Shown: piece after piece, positions 48,960 to 62,370 of the stretch
Position numbering within the stretch: position 1 is the first letter of the stretch
Layout of the letters: the number at the start of each line of letters is the position of its first letter
NCBI GenBank assembly: GCA_012861695.1
Contig: JAAOOA010000399.1
Span: 8,489,147-8,553,146 of the forward strand
Reading direction: 5' to 3'
DNA: 64,000 bases
Source: Trematomus loennbergii
Lineage: Eukaryota; Chordata; Actinopteri; Perciformes; Nototheniidae
The notes under the pieces: generated by a model
Databases searched by the model: none
Told to the model about the DNA's origin: nothing
Seen by the model: the letters and a program-made list of their open reading frames with translations, nothing else
Translations under genes and position numbers: made by a program

Positions 48960-49520
48960 ATAGGTCTACGGCTTTGGGTTATTGCTGCTGTCTCTCTTGA
49001 AGAGGAGCAGCTCTGGCTCCTTGTGTCATGGTTTTGGATTTATATTTTCATTTTACACCTTTTTATTTTGAAATGTTTTCCTCCTTGTGTCTTGTCTGGT
49101 CCTACTTCCTGTGTTTGCCTTCCTGTCTTTAGTTTCCCTGGTGTGTCTGATTGTCTGATTGTTTTCGCCTGTTGCCCTTGTGTTTCTGCCTCCCCTGCCC
49201 AGCTGTGTCTTGTCCTGTGATTACCCTTCTGTGTATTTAGTCTTGTCTTCCCCTGTGCTCCATGTCTGTTCATCGTTGTTTCTCGTCTATGATTCCTGTT
49301 AGCCTCTTTGCTCTTGTCCATGCTGCCTGTCACGCTCCATGTTTGTTCCTGAGGTTTTTTGTCCTGATCCTTCCTCGTACTCCCCCGGTTTTGGTATGTT
49401 AAGTTGTTCCTTGTTTTCTTTTTTCATTTAGCTTTGGGAAATAAAGCTCGCTTTTTGTTACCTGACCTTTTGGTCCTTTTACTGCATTTGGGTCCTATTT
49501 TTCCCCAACCCTGACACCTT
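48960..49520 (+). repeat. Dispersed fish repeat (retroelement-like)
   Basis: C/T-rich block with repeated TTGTGTCTTGTC...CCTG motifs, ending in AATAAAGCTCGC and CTGCATTTGGGTCC...CCCTGACAC. I recognise this as a common interspersed repeat of fish genomes. A similar sequence in opposite orientation is at about 51300-51770. Confidence 0.55.
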
Positions 49521-50283
49521 GTTGTTCATCACTGAGCACAAGCAAGCTGACCTGAGATAGTTTATTGTTTGTGGACATCTGGAACTCCTTCTTATCGAGT
49601 GCATAGATCCCGCTGGCGTGCATTCTTTGGCCATGGACGACAGTTTTAGTTCGATTTAGTGCCCTGTATGATTAGTCTTATTGATGAAGAATGTTGACTC
49701 TGAACTAGGTAAAACCTCCGACTATGGAAGAGATCTTCAGAACTGATCGGGCAACCGCTGTGTCTGGCCGTAACTTCATAATAAACCATCAGTGTTTGAT
49801 ATCAAGTTCCAGCTCTCCCCGTGTCTCACTGAGTTTCGACTCCATTGCTCCAGAAGTTTCCATTACAATGTTAACACGTTATTTTTTTCTTCCATAGTCC
49901 ATGTAACACAGCATGTTTCCTCAGAAATCAGGCCTGCTGTTTCGCTTATAAATCTGATTCAATGTCACATAAGAAGAAGAATAAGTCACAAGTGACAGCA
50001 GAGGACAATTGAAAGATATCAGATGGAAATATAATCTGTAAAAAGTGTAGCATTGTTTTTAATAAAAAAGCTCCATGTTTCCCATCGGTGCCAACATAAC
50101 AACTGTATGCTCAGTAGTTCAAAGCCTTTCTCTGGAATATGGAGCTTGATATGACTTTGTCACAGTGCAGTGTTTCTGTCAAGTAAATGTTATGTCAACT
50201 ATAGATATGACCAAAAATACATGGAAATGTTAGGTGCACTTCCATCAAGGGGAGGTGAAAGCAACAGAAAAAGAGACACCCAG

Positions 50284-50285
<2 letters not shown>

Positions 50286-50370
<85 letters not shown>
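50286..50370. repeat. (CA)n microsatellite, 85 bp
   Basis: Perfect dinucleotide run, directly seen. Confidence 0.97.
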
Positions 50371-50372
<2 letters not shown>

Positions 50373-50849
50373 AACTGATTAGTGAGTTGTCACTCTCTAA
50401 TATCAGACAATGTACTTTATCCAAAGACAAATAGAAATGCACTTTGTAATATAATGAAAGCGGTGCAGGCTTGACATTTGACAAGATTATGTTTCAAAGA
50501 GATACATGAGGATCGTCTGATGACGATTCTGCACGGACACAGGAGCACACTCTTCAGACTACCACCATAAATCTTCCTTGAAATGTCTTTCTTTTCTGTA
50601 ATGTTTGTTACATAATTTGAAGACAAATGATTTAACCTACTGTATGTCAGTCATGGCATTAACACAATCAATGTATTCTAATATTAGTTGTTGTTCTACA
50701 GGCAACACAAAAAGTGCATTTAAAAAAAGAAATGTAATCAGCATGGGGGAGAGAAAAAGTTCCAGTCAGTCTTCCAAATTATATAGCTGTAAAAATGTAA
50801 TCAGAAATCCAACAGAGCAGGAATGGAAGTGCATGTGTAGGGACGGTGT

Positions 50850-50950
50850 CATATTCATTTCATTTCATTTCAAACCTTTATTTATCCAGGTGTATCCCAT
50901 TGAGATCATTGCTCTCTTTTTCAAGGGAGACCTGCTCAAAATTATATATT
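50850..50950. repeat. Dispersed repeat fragment
   Basis: Contains CCTTTATTTATCCAGGTGTA, CCCATTGAGATCATTGCTCT and TTTTCAAGGGAGACCTG. This is a widespread fish interspersed-repeat motif. Confidence 0.55.
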
Positions 50951-51299
50951 AAAATATCTCTTTCCACTCTAGGCCAGTAAATCATACCTGATGGTCTCTA
51001 GTTTCAGGAACTGCGTGTCTCGAGACATGCCGCATAATCGTTTTCATTTTGACACTGATAAAAGTGGATCTGATAACAAATACAAAACACAACTGCTGAC
51101 AAAAAGATGGAAAATATGAGTGGGCTGATTTTTGGTTATACGAGTGAATATTTCAAAATGATATTCCCAACAGATGTTAAAATTGCATTTAGATCTGAGG
51201 GATGGTTTTATTTCCACAAAAAAGTTACTCAGTCTGTGCCATTTTGAATGTAATGTTATTGTGTGTATGTGTTGCCCCTATTCACTTGATCCTTAACAG

Positions 51300-51770
51300 A
51301 CTGTCAAGGGGTGAACTTAGTGGCATGAACTCAAATGCACAACTCAGACTCAGACTCGGGTGGTATTCAAAAATAAAGACTTTACTGGATTTAGCACAGT
51401 AACAAAACAAGGAAACACAAAATCACTCTTTCGAGGAAAAACTAATAGCAATCATCAGGAGCATGAAAATGGAATACGACCATGGAGCAGGCTTGAATGT
51501 AGTCATGAATGATAATGAACTGGCACTGGACAGGTGGGGACTTAAACAATATATACACAAGGTGAGGGACACAGGTGGAAACAATCAGGGGGGGTAAACA
51601 ATCACGAACACAGGAGACACATAGGGGCGGGGAGCATGGAGTCCTGAAACGAGAGGGAGAATTACTTTTCACAATAAGACAGAGGGCACAGGACAAAGGG
51701 ACATGACAAAACTAATATAAAGAATACACTTTCATAATGAGTTTCCGAGACATGACAGTGTCTCCCTAAA
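51300..51770 (-). repeat. Dispersed fish repeat, opposite orientation to 48960-49520
   Basis: A/G-rich block with CAAATGCACAACTCAGACTC, AATAAAGACTTTACTGGA, AACAAAACAAGGAAACACAA and GGTGGAAACAATCAGG. Recognised as the complement-type sequence of common fish retroelement tails. Confidence 0.5.
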
Positions 51771-52188
51771 AAAAACTAAATCCTTACCTGTGTAAACCTT
51801 CGTGGGACTAAAACAGTCTATTCACTTCCCTTTCTTGAGGATGTCAAGTGTTTCTTTTCTAATTTGTCAAATAATTACAACTCTAACTTTGGAGTCTCTT
51901 TATGTGGGACTCGGACAGATAATCTTGTCTCCCCAGCATCTGCTCCAAAACACAACCATATGGATCCTCATTGATTCATGGAACAAAGACAAACACCTCC
52001 TCTGTATTGGCCTCCTTACAGAATTTATTTGAAGATGCTTTTGTTTATAAACCGTATTGACACTCCCCACCGTTATTCCACCTCCAAGTGTTAGAAACTC
52101 TGCCAGTAACTGCAGTCCATGTCTTCCCACGCTTTGAGACTCACAACGATTACATTTACTATAACGTTTATTTTTCAATTGTATTTAA

Positions 52189-52676
52189 AGGGGACCTATC
52201 ATGCAAAATGCACTTTTGTACGTCTTTTATACATGAATATGTGTCCCGGTGTTCCAGGGAACTCACCAAGTGTCAGAAAACACAACCCTCTCTATTTTCC
52301 TCCATACCCAAATCTCTAAAAAAGGGGCTGCAACGGATCTGATAAAAACTGATCCAGATTTGAACACTGTCCTGACGTCAGGACGGTGGCGCTACGGCTA
52401 TTGGGCCAACTCTACCAATCAGGAGGAGACAGCCACGGCCATTGCCATTCGAAAGCGCTGGAGACGCTGTAGTACATATGCCAGGCCTGTAGGTGGTGCT
52501 GTTCTCACAGAATCAGCCCTTTCAAAAACAGAGCTAAAAAAGTGCAAATTGAGCGAAATGAGGCATGGCTAAAATGCATGATCTATTTGGTATTTTGAAA
52601 AAAAAAAAGTATAAATATGCCTTATATAGGTATGGTCCTACACTATATTATTAAAATATAGCATGATAGGTCCACT
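52189..52676 (+). mobile_element. TTAA-flanked MITE family 1, copy B
   Basis: 488 bp between TTAA at 52185-52188 and 52677-52680; termini AGGGGACCTATCATGC and GCATGATAGGTCCACT. Carries the family interior: CTGACGTCAGGACGGTGGCG, then ACCAATCAGGAGGAGACAGC. A 100-codon frame recurs in each copy but is interrupted or altered between them and is not a gene. TTAA targets suggest piggyBac mobilisation. Confidence 0.92.
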
Positions 52677-52680
52677 TTAA

Positions 52681-55600
52681 GCATTTCGGTCAACACTATC
52701 TGTTTCTAAATGGGGTTTTTAAGAATAATTTGACTGATTTGAGTGGTCAAGCGGGTTTCACTTCTCATTTTCCCATATCATTTGAAATAAACTGGATACT
52801 TCATCAAGGGAACATTTCTGTCAGAGAAATTCAATTATGTGGTCAATCAAAATTCTATTTCCCATCTTTTCCTGAGGGATTTTGACATCCTTACTGAACA
52901 ATGGCACCCGTTTGTCAAAGGGAAATCTTTTCCTATCTTCTCTCAAGGGCACATCATGAATTAGCTGAGAGTGACACCATCCTGCAGAGTGACTGTAAAG
53001 TGACTGCTGGTTGAACCTGTGCAGGTCAGAGAACAGCAGTGCGCTGTATTCATCTATTTGTAAACAGCAATCAGCCATTGTGTTGTTTATTTGTATAGAG
53101 TAGACCATTACACTAATTTATGCTAACATCATCTACAATCATGCAATTGGTAATATGCAGGTGAACTATGCTGATGGTTGAAGTGCTGGAGAAATTATAA
53201 ATGATAACATCTAGTGAAGTGCCTCATTTCTTGTTTCACCCTGTACATTATGTTAAATCATTTCTTATGAATCATCTCCTGTTTCAATGTCACACACATG
53301 GGTTATCTGTATTAAAGATAAGGTTTTTAGGAACTGTTTGAGTTTTCTTACTGAGTTACATAAGAAACCAATACCACTCATATATTTTATATAAAGCAGC
53401 TTATTAGACTATAAACAGCTTAATTGCTGGGTATGCCACTTTACATCTGTTGAAAAAAGGACAATTTGACGTCTTATTGGGTTTAACGCGCCAGACAATT
53501 GTCAAACACCAGATGGGTGCAGCGACATCCCGGGGTCTCATGCTGTCAATGTGTGGTTGCCAGGCAACCAGGATAGACTTGTTAAAGTCATTGCCCAGAA
53601 ATAAAACGTGTATTTTTTCCATTTGATGCTTTGCACAGATTCCACAAAAGAGATATAACAGAGCTGAAGGAAGCAGGTTCCTGCTGTGGCTGACAGCTGC
53701 AAACGTGTACGGTGACCCACGCTGCACATGTTTTGTCAGGTTGGTGAAGATGTTTCTTCATTTGCATGTGTTTATCCGCATTTGTGTTTTATATTTGCCC
53801 TGTTTCTCAATATGCAGCATGATTCTTCTAAAGGAAGTGTTTTAGGCTGCTGTAGCTCGTTTTCACCTGTCAGCCACTAAAGATCCTCTAGACCAGGGGT
53901 GTCTAAACTGTTTTCAGCGAGGGCCACATACAGGAAAATATACGAAGGGCTGGGCCACTCACTAGAGGTTTATTGCCTCATAAGTTCAGTTATAAGTTAG
54001 CAAAATCAATCAAATGTAGGTAAATGATGCACGTGAGTGTTGGCAGCTCATCCCTTAAAACAGAAGCCTTAGATTGATTATAATAAGGAGAAATAGGAAG
54101 GGTGTATTTCAAGCTTGTTATGTAAATAAGTCATTGGGCTTTTTTCTTATCAACTAAGATATGTTAGAAAAGGTTTCCAACTTGAATTGACTGAATTTAT
54201 TGTCTTATTAACACATGAATACTACTGTGTAATATATTTTTACACTTATATTTAAGAAGTACAATATAAGTAAAGCACAAGTTTCATTTGTGGGCCATAT
54301 TCCATTATACTTTTAGAATTTGCTGAGGGCCGATTCAAAATGGTCCGCGGGCCGCATTTGGCCCCTGGGCCGTAGTTTGGACACCCCTGCTCTAGATGGT
54401 AGTATATATATTAATCAATACATCATATACGTACACACATATATGTTTATTTATTTATTCCAAACATGTATATGAGTGCTTGAGTTTCTTTCCCATAGTT
54501 TGTCTGTCCTGTTAATCAAGGCTTTTCCATTTCTATCTGCCTTTCAGCGAATCCACATATCATGTTGGCCAATAGGCTGATATTTCTCTCAGGTAAAAGG
54601 ATTTATTAAATGTAATCCCTAAACCTGTGTTGAACAAAAGCCTAATATTCAATGTGAGCCTGAACATTTATCTTATTGATCAAGATCTTCTCATTCGAGA
54701 CACAGAAAAGCCTTTTTTGTCCAAGTGGCTTTTAGTAACAAGAGGACCTTCAAATGTGTTTATGTTACACACACTTCAATATGATGTTCACAGCCCTGCT
54801 GCCTCTCAGACAGTTTGAGCCATTCTCGTTTTCCAAGGACCTTTTTTCTGTCTTCTTTGTCTGCACCCTTAAAGTTTGACCATCGATCTGTGTTTTTACA
54901 TGTCTCTGTACATTTCTCTGACATTGTATAGTGAGAATCTTTGCGCCTTCGTTTCTTTAAATCCCTTTAGATTGTTTTGTCTTTGACCTATGACAAAATA
55001 ATCTCCAAAGCTTTACCAGTGTTTTTAAGATATGTGGTTTTTCCAACAGTTGAACTAAGGCTACACACAGAGCTAAGCCCTCTCCATCCAACAGCCAAGA
55101 TCAATAGCTAAATCCAACAACTCATTTATGAAATTCAAACGCTTCCCGCTAATAGACAGGAAAGATACTTAAAAAAAAGGTTTGCATTAAAGATTGAATG
55201 ACTTGTGTATTTCTTTTTACACTATAATTAAGGAAACTTGTGAGCAATTCCCAAGAGACACACTGCACACTGACCTAACATGACACCATCCTCTTGTGTT
55301 TGTGTGTCCGTGTGTGTGTTTGTGTGTGTGTATGTGACATAAGAACAATTCAAGCGTGAGGTTGTGTGCACAGACCTGTGTGTGTGTGTACTGTGAACGT
55401 GTAAACCCTTCACAGATCTTGTTTCCAGCAGCCTGTAATTAGAGGAAGACCGACCCCGTACAACAGTGACTAATGTTTTCCAGAGCATCGGTGGTTACAA
55501 AAACTCCAATCTCAAAGAAGCAGGCGTAAATTAATATATATTTTGTAAATGCAAAACACTTATCTTGAACGGCACACAATTCCCCTCTGAAGAAACTTGA

Positions 55601-57598
55601 GAGCTTTGGGCTGTATGCATTTGACATTATTTTTGTCTATTTCGTTGTTGCTGAGAGCCAGATAAGAAGAACAATACCATTGAAGTATTTGTGTGATAAA
55701 TATGGAGATAAACACAGTACCCGAGTAAATTAACGTAGCATAAAAACTTAAAGCTTACATGAACAGCTAGTTAGTCTCCATCCAAAGGTAACATACTTTT
55801 ACTGGATCGATATTACAGTGTGGTATTGTTACTTTTACTTAATAATTTATATGAATACAGGTATATACTGTATTGTAAGTACGTTATTTCTGCCAAATAA
55901 AAGATTATGATTATACATAATCAGTGAAGACAAGAAATCGTACTCATTTTTATTGAATTTTAGTTACAAGCCTTAAAAAATCAATACCAGTAATTTGTTT
56001 TGAATGATAAACCAACAGAACACAAAGTCTTCCAAAGATAATCAATAGAAATCAGGCCACAAACCGTGTAATTGCCACTACAATCACTTTAAAGCATCAC
56101 CATCACTAACCTAATGACCTTCATTTTGATGAACAGCCGGTTTTAAACATCAGTGTTTTGTACAGCATGATGATTCAGCAGGTGCTTTTGTTCTTATCAG
56201 CACTTGCTCTCCTACTTGGATGAATCTCTTGAAAGGAATGTGCTTGAAATATGTAGATATTAGGAGATAAAAATGATTATGAATAGAAAGAAGACATGCA
56301 AGGTTGGAGCATGATAATGGAGAGCAGGTTCACACCTAGAGGTCTGTGTGGATTATGGATTGTCCATCAACTGGTCTGGTTTCTGATCAAACAGTCCAAT
56401 CATTGTAAACAAAAGTGGTGAAGTGGTAACATTGATTATAGGATTTACTGTTTGCTCCTCGCCACGTCTGATGTGTTTCCTACAAATCAGTCCAAAAGAA
56501 GAGTTAAGCTCACATTATGCGCAGTAAAACGTATTACTTGTTGCCATTGTGTGTCTATTGAGAGAGCAATGCTGCCAATTGGGGGAAGTTCTACCTCGGC
56601 TCAAATGTTCAATTTTTTTAAACTCTGACCTTGTTTACCGCTGACCTTTGGACGTGCAACCAATCAGATGAGAGCTGTTTGTAGCTTTTACTGCAAGGCC
56701 CTGCGCCCAACCTCGCGGATAGCAAAGATCAAATCCTGTATCTTGTGAATGCCGCTATAAATCTTTAAATCTTTAACCAATGAAATGACACATTAATGGT
56801 TTGTTGGAATGGTGATCAGACCAGAAATCAACCAATCCAGAGTTGACTTCACAATGGTCTGAAACCATGCCTTTAAGGCAGATTGGTGAGTGGTTGTTTG
56901 GTCTGCACCAGAGTTTGAGTAGGGTAACGCTCTAGGGTTTGTTTCAACCAAAATGAACCATGTACCCTAAGACTAAAGGCCTTCATATGCACCAGAGAGA
57001 ATAACAGATAGCTGTTTACCAATAACATAAACTTCTGTCAAACCTCCAACCAGCTCTCAATCACACAACATTAAATGAATTAAGCATGAATATTTGTTTG
57101 AAATCAACATTTCTGATGTAACCACATGCAATATCCTGTCCGCTGGCTATGAAGTTTCTCTGATGTCGTATTGGTGCAACAAACAACCCGACAAAAGTCA
57201 TTTTCTCAAAGTAAGCCACACTTTTCCAAAACAGCAGAAGGATAATAGTACTCTGTCTGAAGTCACAATTTCATCCATGCATCCTGCAGTCATACAGGGT
57301 TACGTGCAACAGGCTGTAGGTGAAGTTCCACTCAAATTACACTCGCAGAAGCATATTATTTCCCAAATTTCCACTGTACAGATCGGGTGGCGTCTAAGGA
57401 AAATGTGTAGCTCCGGTTTGTAACCCTGATCCTCAAAGTGGCCCAGGAGTGATTAGTGAACAATGAGCATTATGAAACCGGACAATAGTGAAGCTGTAAG
57501 AGGCAGAGCTGAAACCATAAGTCATAAACTGACCTGAACTTACATCATCCCAACGATCATTGTTCTGCCATTGCGGGTCAAAATGCGAAATGTATTAA
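52681..57598. other. Intergenic, no gene seen
   Basis: AT-rich, with one hAT-type element (53894-54389) and short GT/CA-rich tracts near 55300-55400. Several open frames under 110 codons lack splice context or recognisable domains. Confidence 0.5.
53894..54389. mobile_element. hAT-family non-autonomous element
   Basis: Termini CAGGGGTGTCTAAACTG and CAGTTTAGACACCCCTG-like (here CGTAGTTTGGACACCCCTG), with GGGCCACAT/GGGCCGCATTTGG sub-termini. The 8-bp flanks CTCTAGAC (53886-53893) and CTCTAGAT (54390-54397) differ at one base. No transposase frame. Confidence 0.85.
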
Positions 57599-57602
57599 TT
57601 AA

Positions 57603-58527
57603 AGGGGACCTATCATGCAAAATGCACTTTTGTACGTCTTTTATACATGAATATGTGTCCCCGGTGTTCCAGGGAACTCACCAAGTGTCAGAAAACACAA
57701 CCCTCTCTATTTTCCTCCATACCCAAATCTCTAAAAAAAGGGGCTGCAACTGATCTGATAAAAACTGATCCAGATTTGAACACTGTCCTGACGTCAGGAC
57801 GGTGGCGCTACGGCTATTGGGCCAACTCCACCAATCAGGAGGAGACAGCCACGGCCATTGCCGTTCGAAAGCGCTGGAGACGCTGTAGTACATATGCCAG
57901 GCCTGTAAGTGGCGCTGTAGTCTGCCACAAAAGCAGCGAAGAAGACTTGGTTACCATGGTTACCCTTCTGTTTATTCTCCGCTGTGGCTTTCTTTCTCCC
58001 TCCCCGAGGCAAGCGTTTGCTCCCGCTGCAATGCAATCCCTCCCGTCGAGGCAAGCACTGTAATTCTCCGGTTAGTCCACCAGCAGATGACAAACACCCA
58101 CCTCTCCGCCTCTTCCAAGGAACGAGGGGACCGTGCGGCAGAGTTTCAGTTTCAGTTTGTTTCGCCGGTCAAGATGTCCGTTTAAATCTTCCGGACAAAA
58201 TTAGAAAAGTGCCGGTCAAAGGTCTTCTTTGTTATTTATTGAGCTTTAAAACAAATGAATAACGACTCTATATAATAAAACACGGAGATCTCTTTTTCTC
58301 CCCCTCTTCTGACAGCCCAGCAGCTGATCAGAGCACGTCTCCCCTCTCCTGCAGGGGGGCGTGGTCAGCAGAATCAGCCCCATAGACAGCAAACAGCACA
58401 TAGAGCGAAATGAGGCATGGCTAAAATGCATGATCTGTTTGGTATTTTGAAAACAGAAACGTATAAATATACCTTATATAGGTATGGCCCTAAAATATAT
58501 CATTTAATATAGCATGATAGGTTTCCT
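57603..58527 (+). mobile_element. TTAA-flanked MITE family 1, copy C (long form)
   Basis: 925 bp between TTAA at 57599-57602 and 58528-58531. Same ends as copies A, B and D, but with an extra internal segment of about 440 bp (about 57915-58385) in place of the short GTTCTCAC...GAGCTAAAA stretch. It probably represents a less deleted family form. About 56 bp of the extra segment (58200-58255) closely match 28775-28830 in the Polinton-like arm. Confidence 0.9.
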
Positions 58528-58531
58528 TTAA

Positions 58532-59470
58532 GAAAGAAAGATAAAAAAGTTAGGAACAACACAAAGCTTCAATCTGAAAACCAACCAGTGTGTGAACGTG
58601 TGTGTGTGGTCTTAAACGTCATTTTTTGTGCTGATGACACATAGCCTCTTCAACCCTTTTTATGTAGCTCTTCATTATAGGGTCTTGTATTGCCACAGCT
58701 ACGAGCCTCTCATCAAACAAAGTGTTACCAGACAACACACACCATCAATGGGTGGAAATATAACGTCATTTCTGCAGTATAGCTGTTCTACGCCATAAAA
58801 CAGAGAGATGAGACATTTCTATTTATCTATTTGCATATATTTATTTATCTTTTCTTTCTAATTGTCGTCTGCACCTTTCAGAAACTGAGTGTATCTTGGA
58901 AAAAACAGACTTATCTTAAATATGTAATGGTTCATTTGCATGAAAATCCAATCATTTAGTCATTATATTCAGTGCCATACTTTGAGATTCAATCCAATTT
59001 CCTGTTATAACTTTCAGAGACTCTGCATGAACAAAACCTCATTTGTTCATGTTTTCTCTTCATTTCTGCCAGCCGAAGCAAATTACAAGCCGTCAACTCA
59101 CAAGGAAATGCAACAGAGTTCACAAAATATGTTCAAATACGTAGGTAGCTACCGATTTAATGTATTGTTCTGAGAAAATAGGTAAAAACTAGAAAATGAT
59201 GCTGAAAATCTTTTCTTTCTTTACTTTTTTGCTTCAAGCATCTGGTCTGTGGGCATTTCTGTGGAAAACTTCTGGGAACAAATATACATAACTTTTTTAC
59301 TTCATTCATTTAAACAGTTTGTCTATGGTGACACTTTGTAAGGTGAATTCTCCACCTCGCATCATTTTAAACCTTCACAGATTGCACTGAAAAAAGCTGT
59401 TTTTCATTCAATGTATTTTTTCTTGATCCAATTTCACAGAATTATTGTTTTGTTTTCATTTAAACTATAC
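58532..59470. other. Intergenic between MITE copies C and D
   Basis: AT-rich sequence with no feature I can support. Copies C and D lie in the same orientation less than 1 kb apart. Confidence 0.5.
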
Positions 59471-59474
59471 TTAA

Positions 59475-59953
59475 AGGGGACCTATCATGCAAAATGCACT
59501 TTTGTACGTCTTTTATACATGAATATGTGTCCCCGGTGTTCCAGGGAACTCACCAAGTGTCAGAAAACACAACCCTCTCTATTTTCCTCCATACCCAAAT
59601 CTCTAAAAAAGGGGCTGCAACGGATCTGATCAAAACTGATCCAGATTTGAACACTGTCCTGAAGTCAGGACGGTGGCGCTACGGCTATTGGGCCAACTCC
59701 ACCAATCAGGAGGAGACAGCCACGGCCATTGTCGTTCGAAAGCGCTGGAGACGCTGTAGTACATATACCAGGCCTGTAGGTGGTGCTGTTCTCACTGAAT
59801 CTGCCCAGAGCTAGAAATGGTCAAATTGAGCAAAATGAGGCATGGCTAAAATGCATGATCTGTTTGGTATTTTGAAAAAAAAAAAGTATAAATATGCCTT
59901 ATATAGGTATGGTCCTACACTATATTATTCAAATATAGCATGATAGGTCCACT
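59475..59953 (+). mobile_element. TTAA-flanked MITE family 1, copy D
   Basis: 479 bp between TTAA at 59471-59474 and 59954-59957. Termini and interior as in copy B, with scattered substitutions (for example CTGAAGTCAGG instead of CTGACGTCAGG). Confidence 0.92.
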
Positions 59954-59957
59954 TTAA

Positions 59958-61444
59958 GGAAAGACCAAGCCCCAATATATGGGTCTTATGCGACAAGGTT
60001 AGCTACTGGGGAAGCCAAAACTGAAAAAAAAACACTAACACCTAAACTTTCTCATTTATTCGTGGATGAACCTATTTGTTTGTTTTATTCAGATACGATC
60101 CAATCTGGCACATAGAAATCAAACCTTTTTAGATTAAGCTTGATTTGGAAATCGAAACACATTTTATTATTATAAATTATTAATTAATGTAACAGTGACA
60201 GTGCACATTAATAAAAATGTTACGAGTTAGCCAAGAGGATATTTGTCAGATTTTGTATGTTACTCGAAAAAACTAATTTAATCAAAAATAAGAAGTAAAT
60301 ACATGCAACATGGAGGCCTATATTACTGGAAATGCTAAACATACATACACATTAAATAGCAAGAAGGCAGAAGAGAAAGACAGAGGGCTCTACATTGCAA
60401 TAGCTTGTTTTAGTGTTGACAGAGCTAATTCTTAACTAATAAACATGTTCTAGTATCAGTAGCAGTGGGCAGATATTATAAATCACAGCGTCCGGGGAGC
60501 AGTGTTTGGGTCAGGGGAACTGGCAGCTTTCCAGGTACCAAAACACACTCTATCAGGGATCCGGTGACCCTCAGGATCCAAAGTCCCTACAGACTGAGCT
60601 GCTGCCGCCCACATCGTTTACACTTCTCTTAAACGAGCCTACAACACGAGAAAAAGCAAGTTGATACTGGAAAAGAAAAAGAAGCGATTTTTCATACTGG
60701 TGATGCTAACTTCAGTATATCTGACCTTTGACTCTGGACATATTTCACCACTCACACTTGATAGCCTAAGATCTTTTTGATCATATTATAACCATTCGCT
60801 ATTTTGTAACTCAGTAAGTTGAAGGTCAGGCCATGGACTCACACGATGTTAAATAAAGCTCGGTGTTCAATTAGGAAGACTTCCAGTGTTATTCATTCTC
60901 TCTCCCACTTTCCCAGCTGCCTCTAATAGGCTTCTCATGAAACCATGGGGGTACGGCTTTTGGTTAACCAGCCAATCATCGTGCTGCAGTCACACTTTAA
61001 ATCTGTTCTCCTCTCTTGCTGTCAGCTGTCATTTAATGTGTCATGTGTGGGACGTACAATAATATTGAACCTGGTCATTTTCTGAAATATGTTCATGTGC
61101 AATGCCAAATGTAATATTTAGAAGTTAAAGTTACAATTTCAAGGAAAGGAAGGTGAAATTCGGAGGAAGTAAAGTATCACTGATTAGAAGGTGCCCGGAT
61201 TAAACAGCCAAGATGCAGTGATGTGCTTTGGTTTTTCAAAACGAAGACATTTTTTTAATTTTAAACATAAGCACGCCTGGAAGTCTATTTTATTCCCAAG
61301 TATAGATCACATGGCTGCGGCCCTCCTTCACCACATCCCCCGCCGTGGGCCCGGTTTAGCTCATCAGAAGTCAACATCAAATCCAGATCTGCACCATCCT
61401 TTTCATCCTATCATCATCACTAGACCCCAGGGGGTTTCCTAATG
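59958..61444. other. Intergenic, no gene seen
   Basis: AT-rich. A more GC-rich 150-bp stretch near 60485-60640 is probably a dispersed-repeat fragment. The open frame near 61191-61442 shows no domain. Confidence 0.45.
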
Positions 61445-62370
61445 GCCAAGAGTGTAACTTTGGTTTGAGAAGTGGGGGGGACACAAAACAGGGGGTCCTC
61501 CGCAATGAAAAATGTTCTCAATTTAATTTAATTTCCTGCCTTTCTACAAATATATTAGGGACTATAGTGTTAACAAATCCAAGAAAAATGTGTAGTGTAT
61601 ATAATGAGTGTGCACACTTATCTAGTATCCTATCCATGTGAACCTGTTTTATTTGTGATGACCTCACATCCTCTAGGGGGGTCCCGGGGCATGCACCCCG
61701 GGAAGATTTGTTTTCTTTAAATCGAAGCTAAATGCATCAATCTGGTGCACAAATGAAGAGATGTATGGATACAGTCTCAACACTCATATAAAACAGAACT
61801 GTATATATTTCAATACTCCAAAAAACATTAGAATATGCTCACAAGCAATAACAAATCATTGATAAACTCCTCTCTATATCTTTATCTTTCTTTCTTTTTA
61901 TTTATGCATATGCTAATCACTCCCCTTTGAAACTGTGCTTTTTTATTTTTGTACTGACCTATAGATAGTACACATTGGAAGGATTTCTTAACTTATTTTA
62001 TATACAACTAATATTACATGGAAATATTTGTTTACATAGATGACCAAACCGTTTGAGACCCACTGAGATAACTAGACTAAAGTTTACAATCTAATCGCTC
62101 AGCGAGTTCTTTACCTCCCTGAGCTGACGTTATCTCTCTCAGTCCGACAGGAGAGAGCTCTCCCTCTCCTTATTGTTGAAACAGCTTCCAATTCTCCGTT
62201 AGCTCCGACCTAGCACCAGATGCTAACAACAACCCAATCCTCCGTGACGATGACCGCTTGCGTAAAAAATAAATAATAAACACATTTAAAAAGTGGGGGG
62301 GACACAAATGGGATTTTGAAAAGTGGGGGGGACATGTCCCCCCTGTCCCCAGTGGAAATTACGCCCATGG
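61445..62370. mobile_element. Putative non-autonomous DNA transposon, about 0.9 kb
   Basis: Left end CCAAGAGTGTAACTTTGG and right end AATTACGCCCATGG are imperfect inverted repeats. Sub-terminal AAGTGGGGGGGACA occurs near both ends (61470, 62292, 62322). Frequent in fish genomes; boundaries and TSD unclear. Confidence 0.5.

Larger units (their letters stand above)
42908..52184. other. Intergenic, gene-poor
   Basis: Holds a solo LTR (43147-43562), a complex-composition stretch (about 43620-44160), two short exon-like frames (44200-44340 and 48365-48530), a 164-codon minus-strand open frame (47488-47982, unrecognised), dispersed repeat fragments and a (CA)n run. No gene with several consistent exons could be built on either strand. 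Confidence 0.5.
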
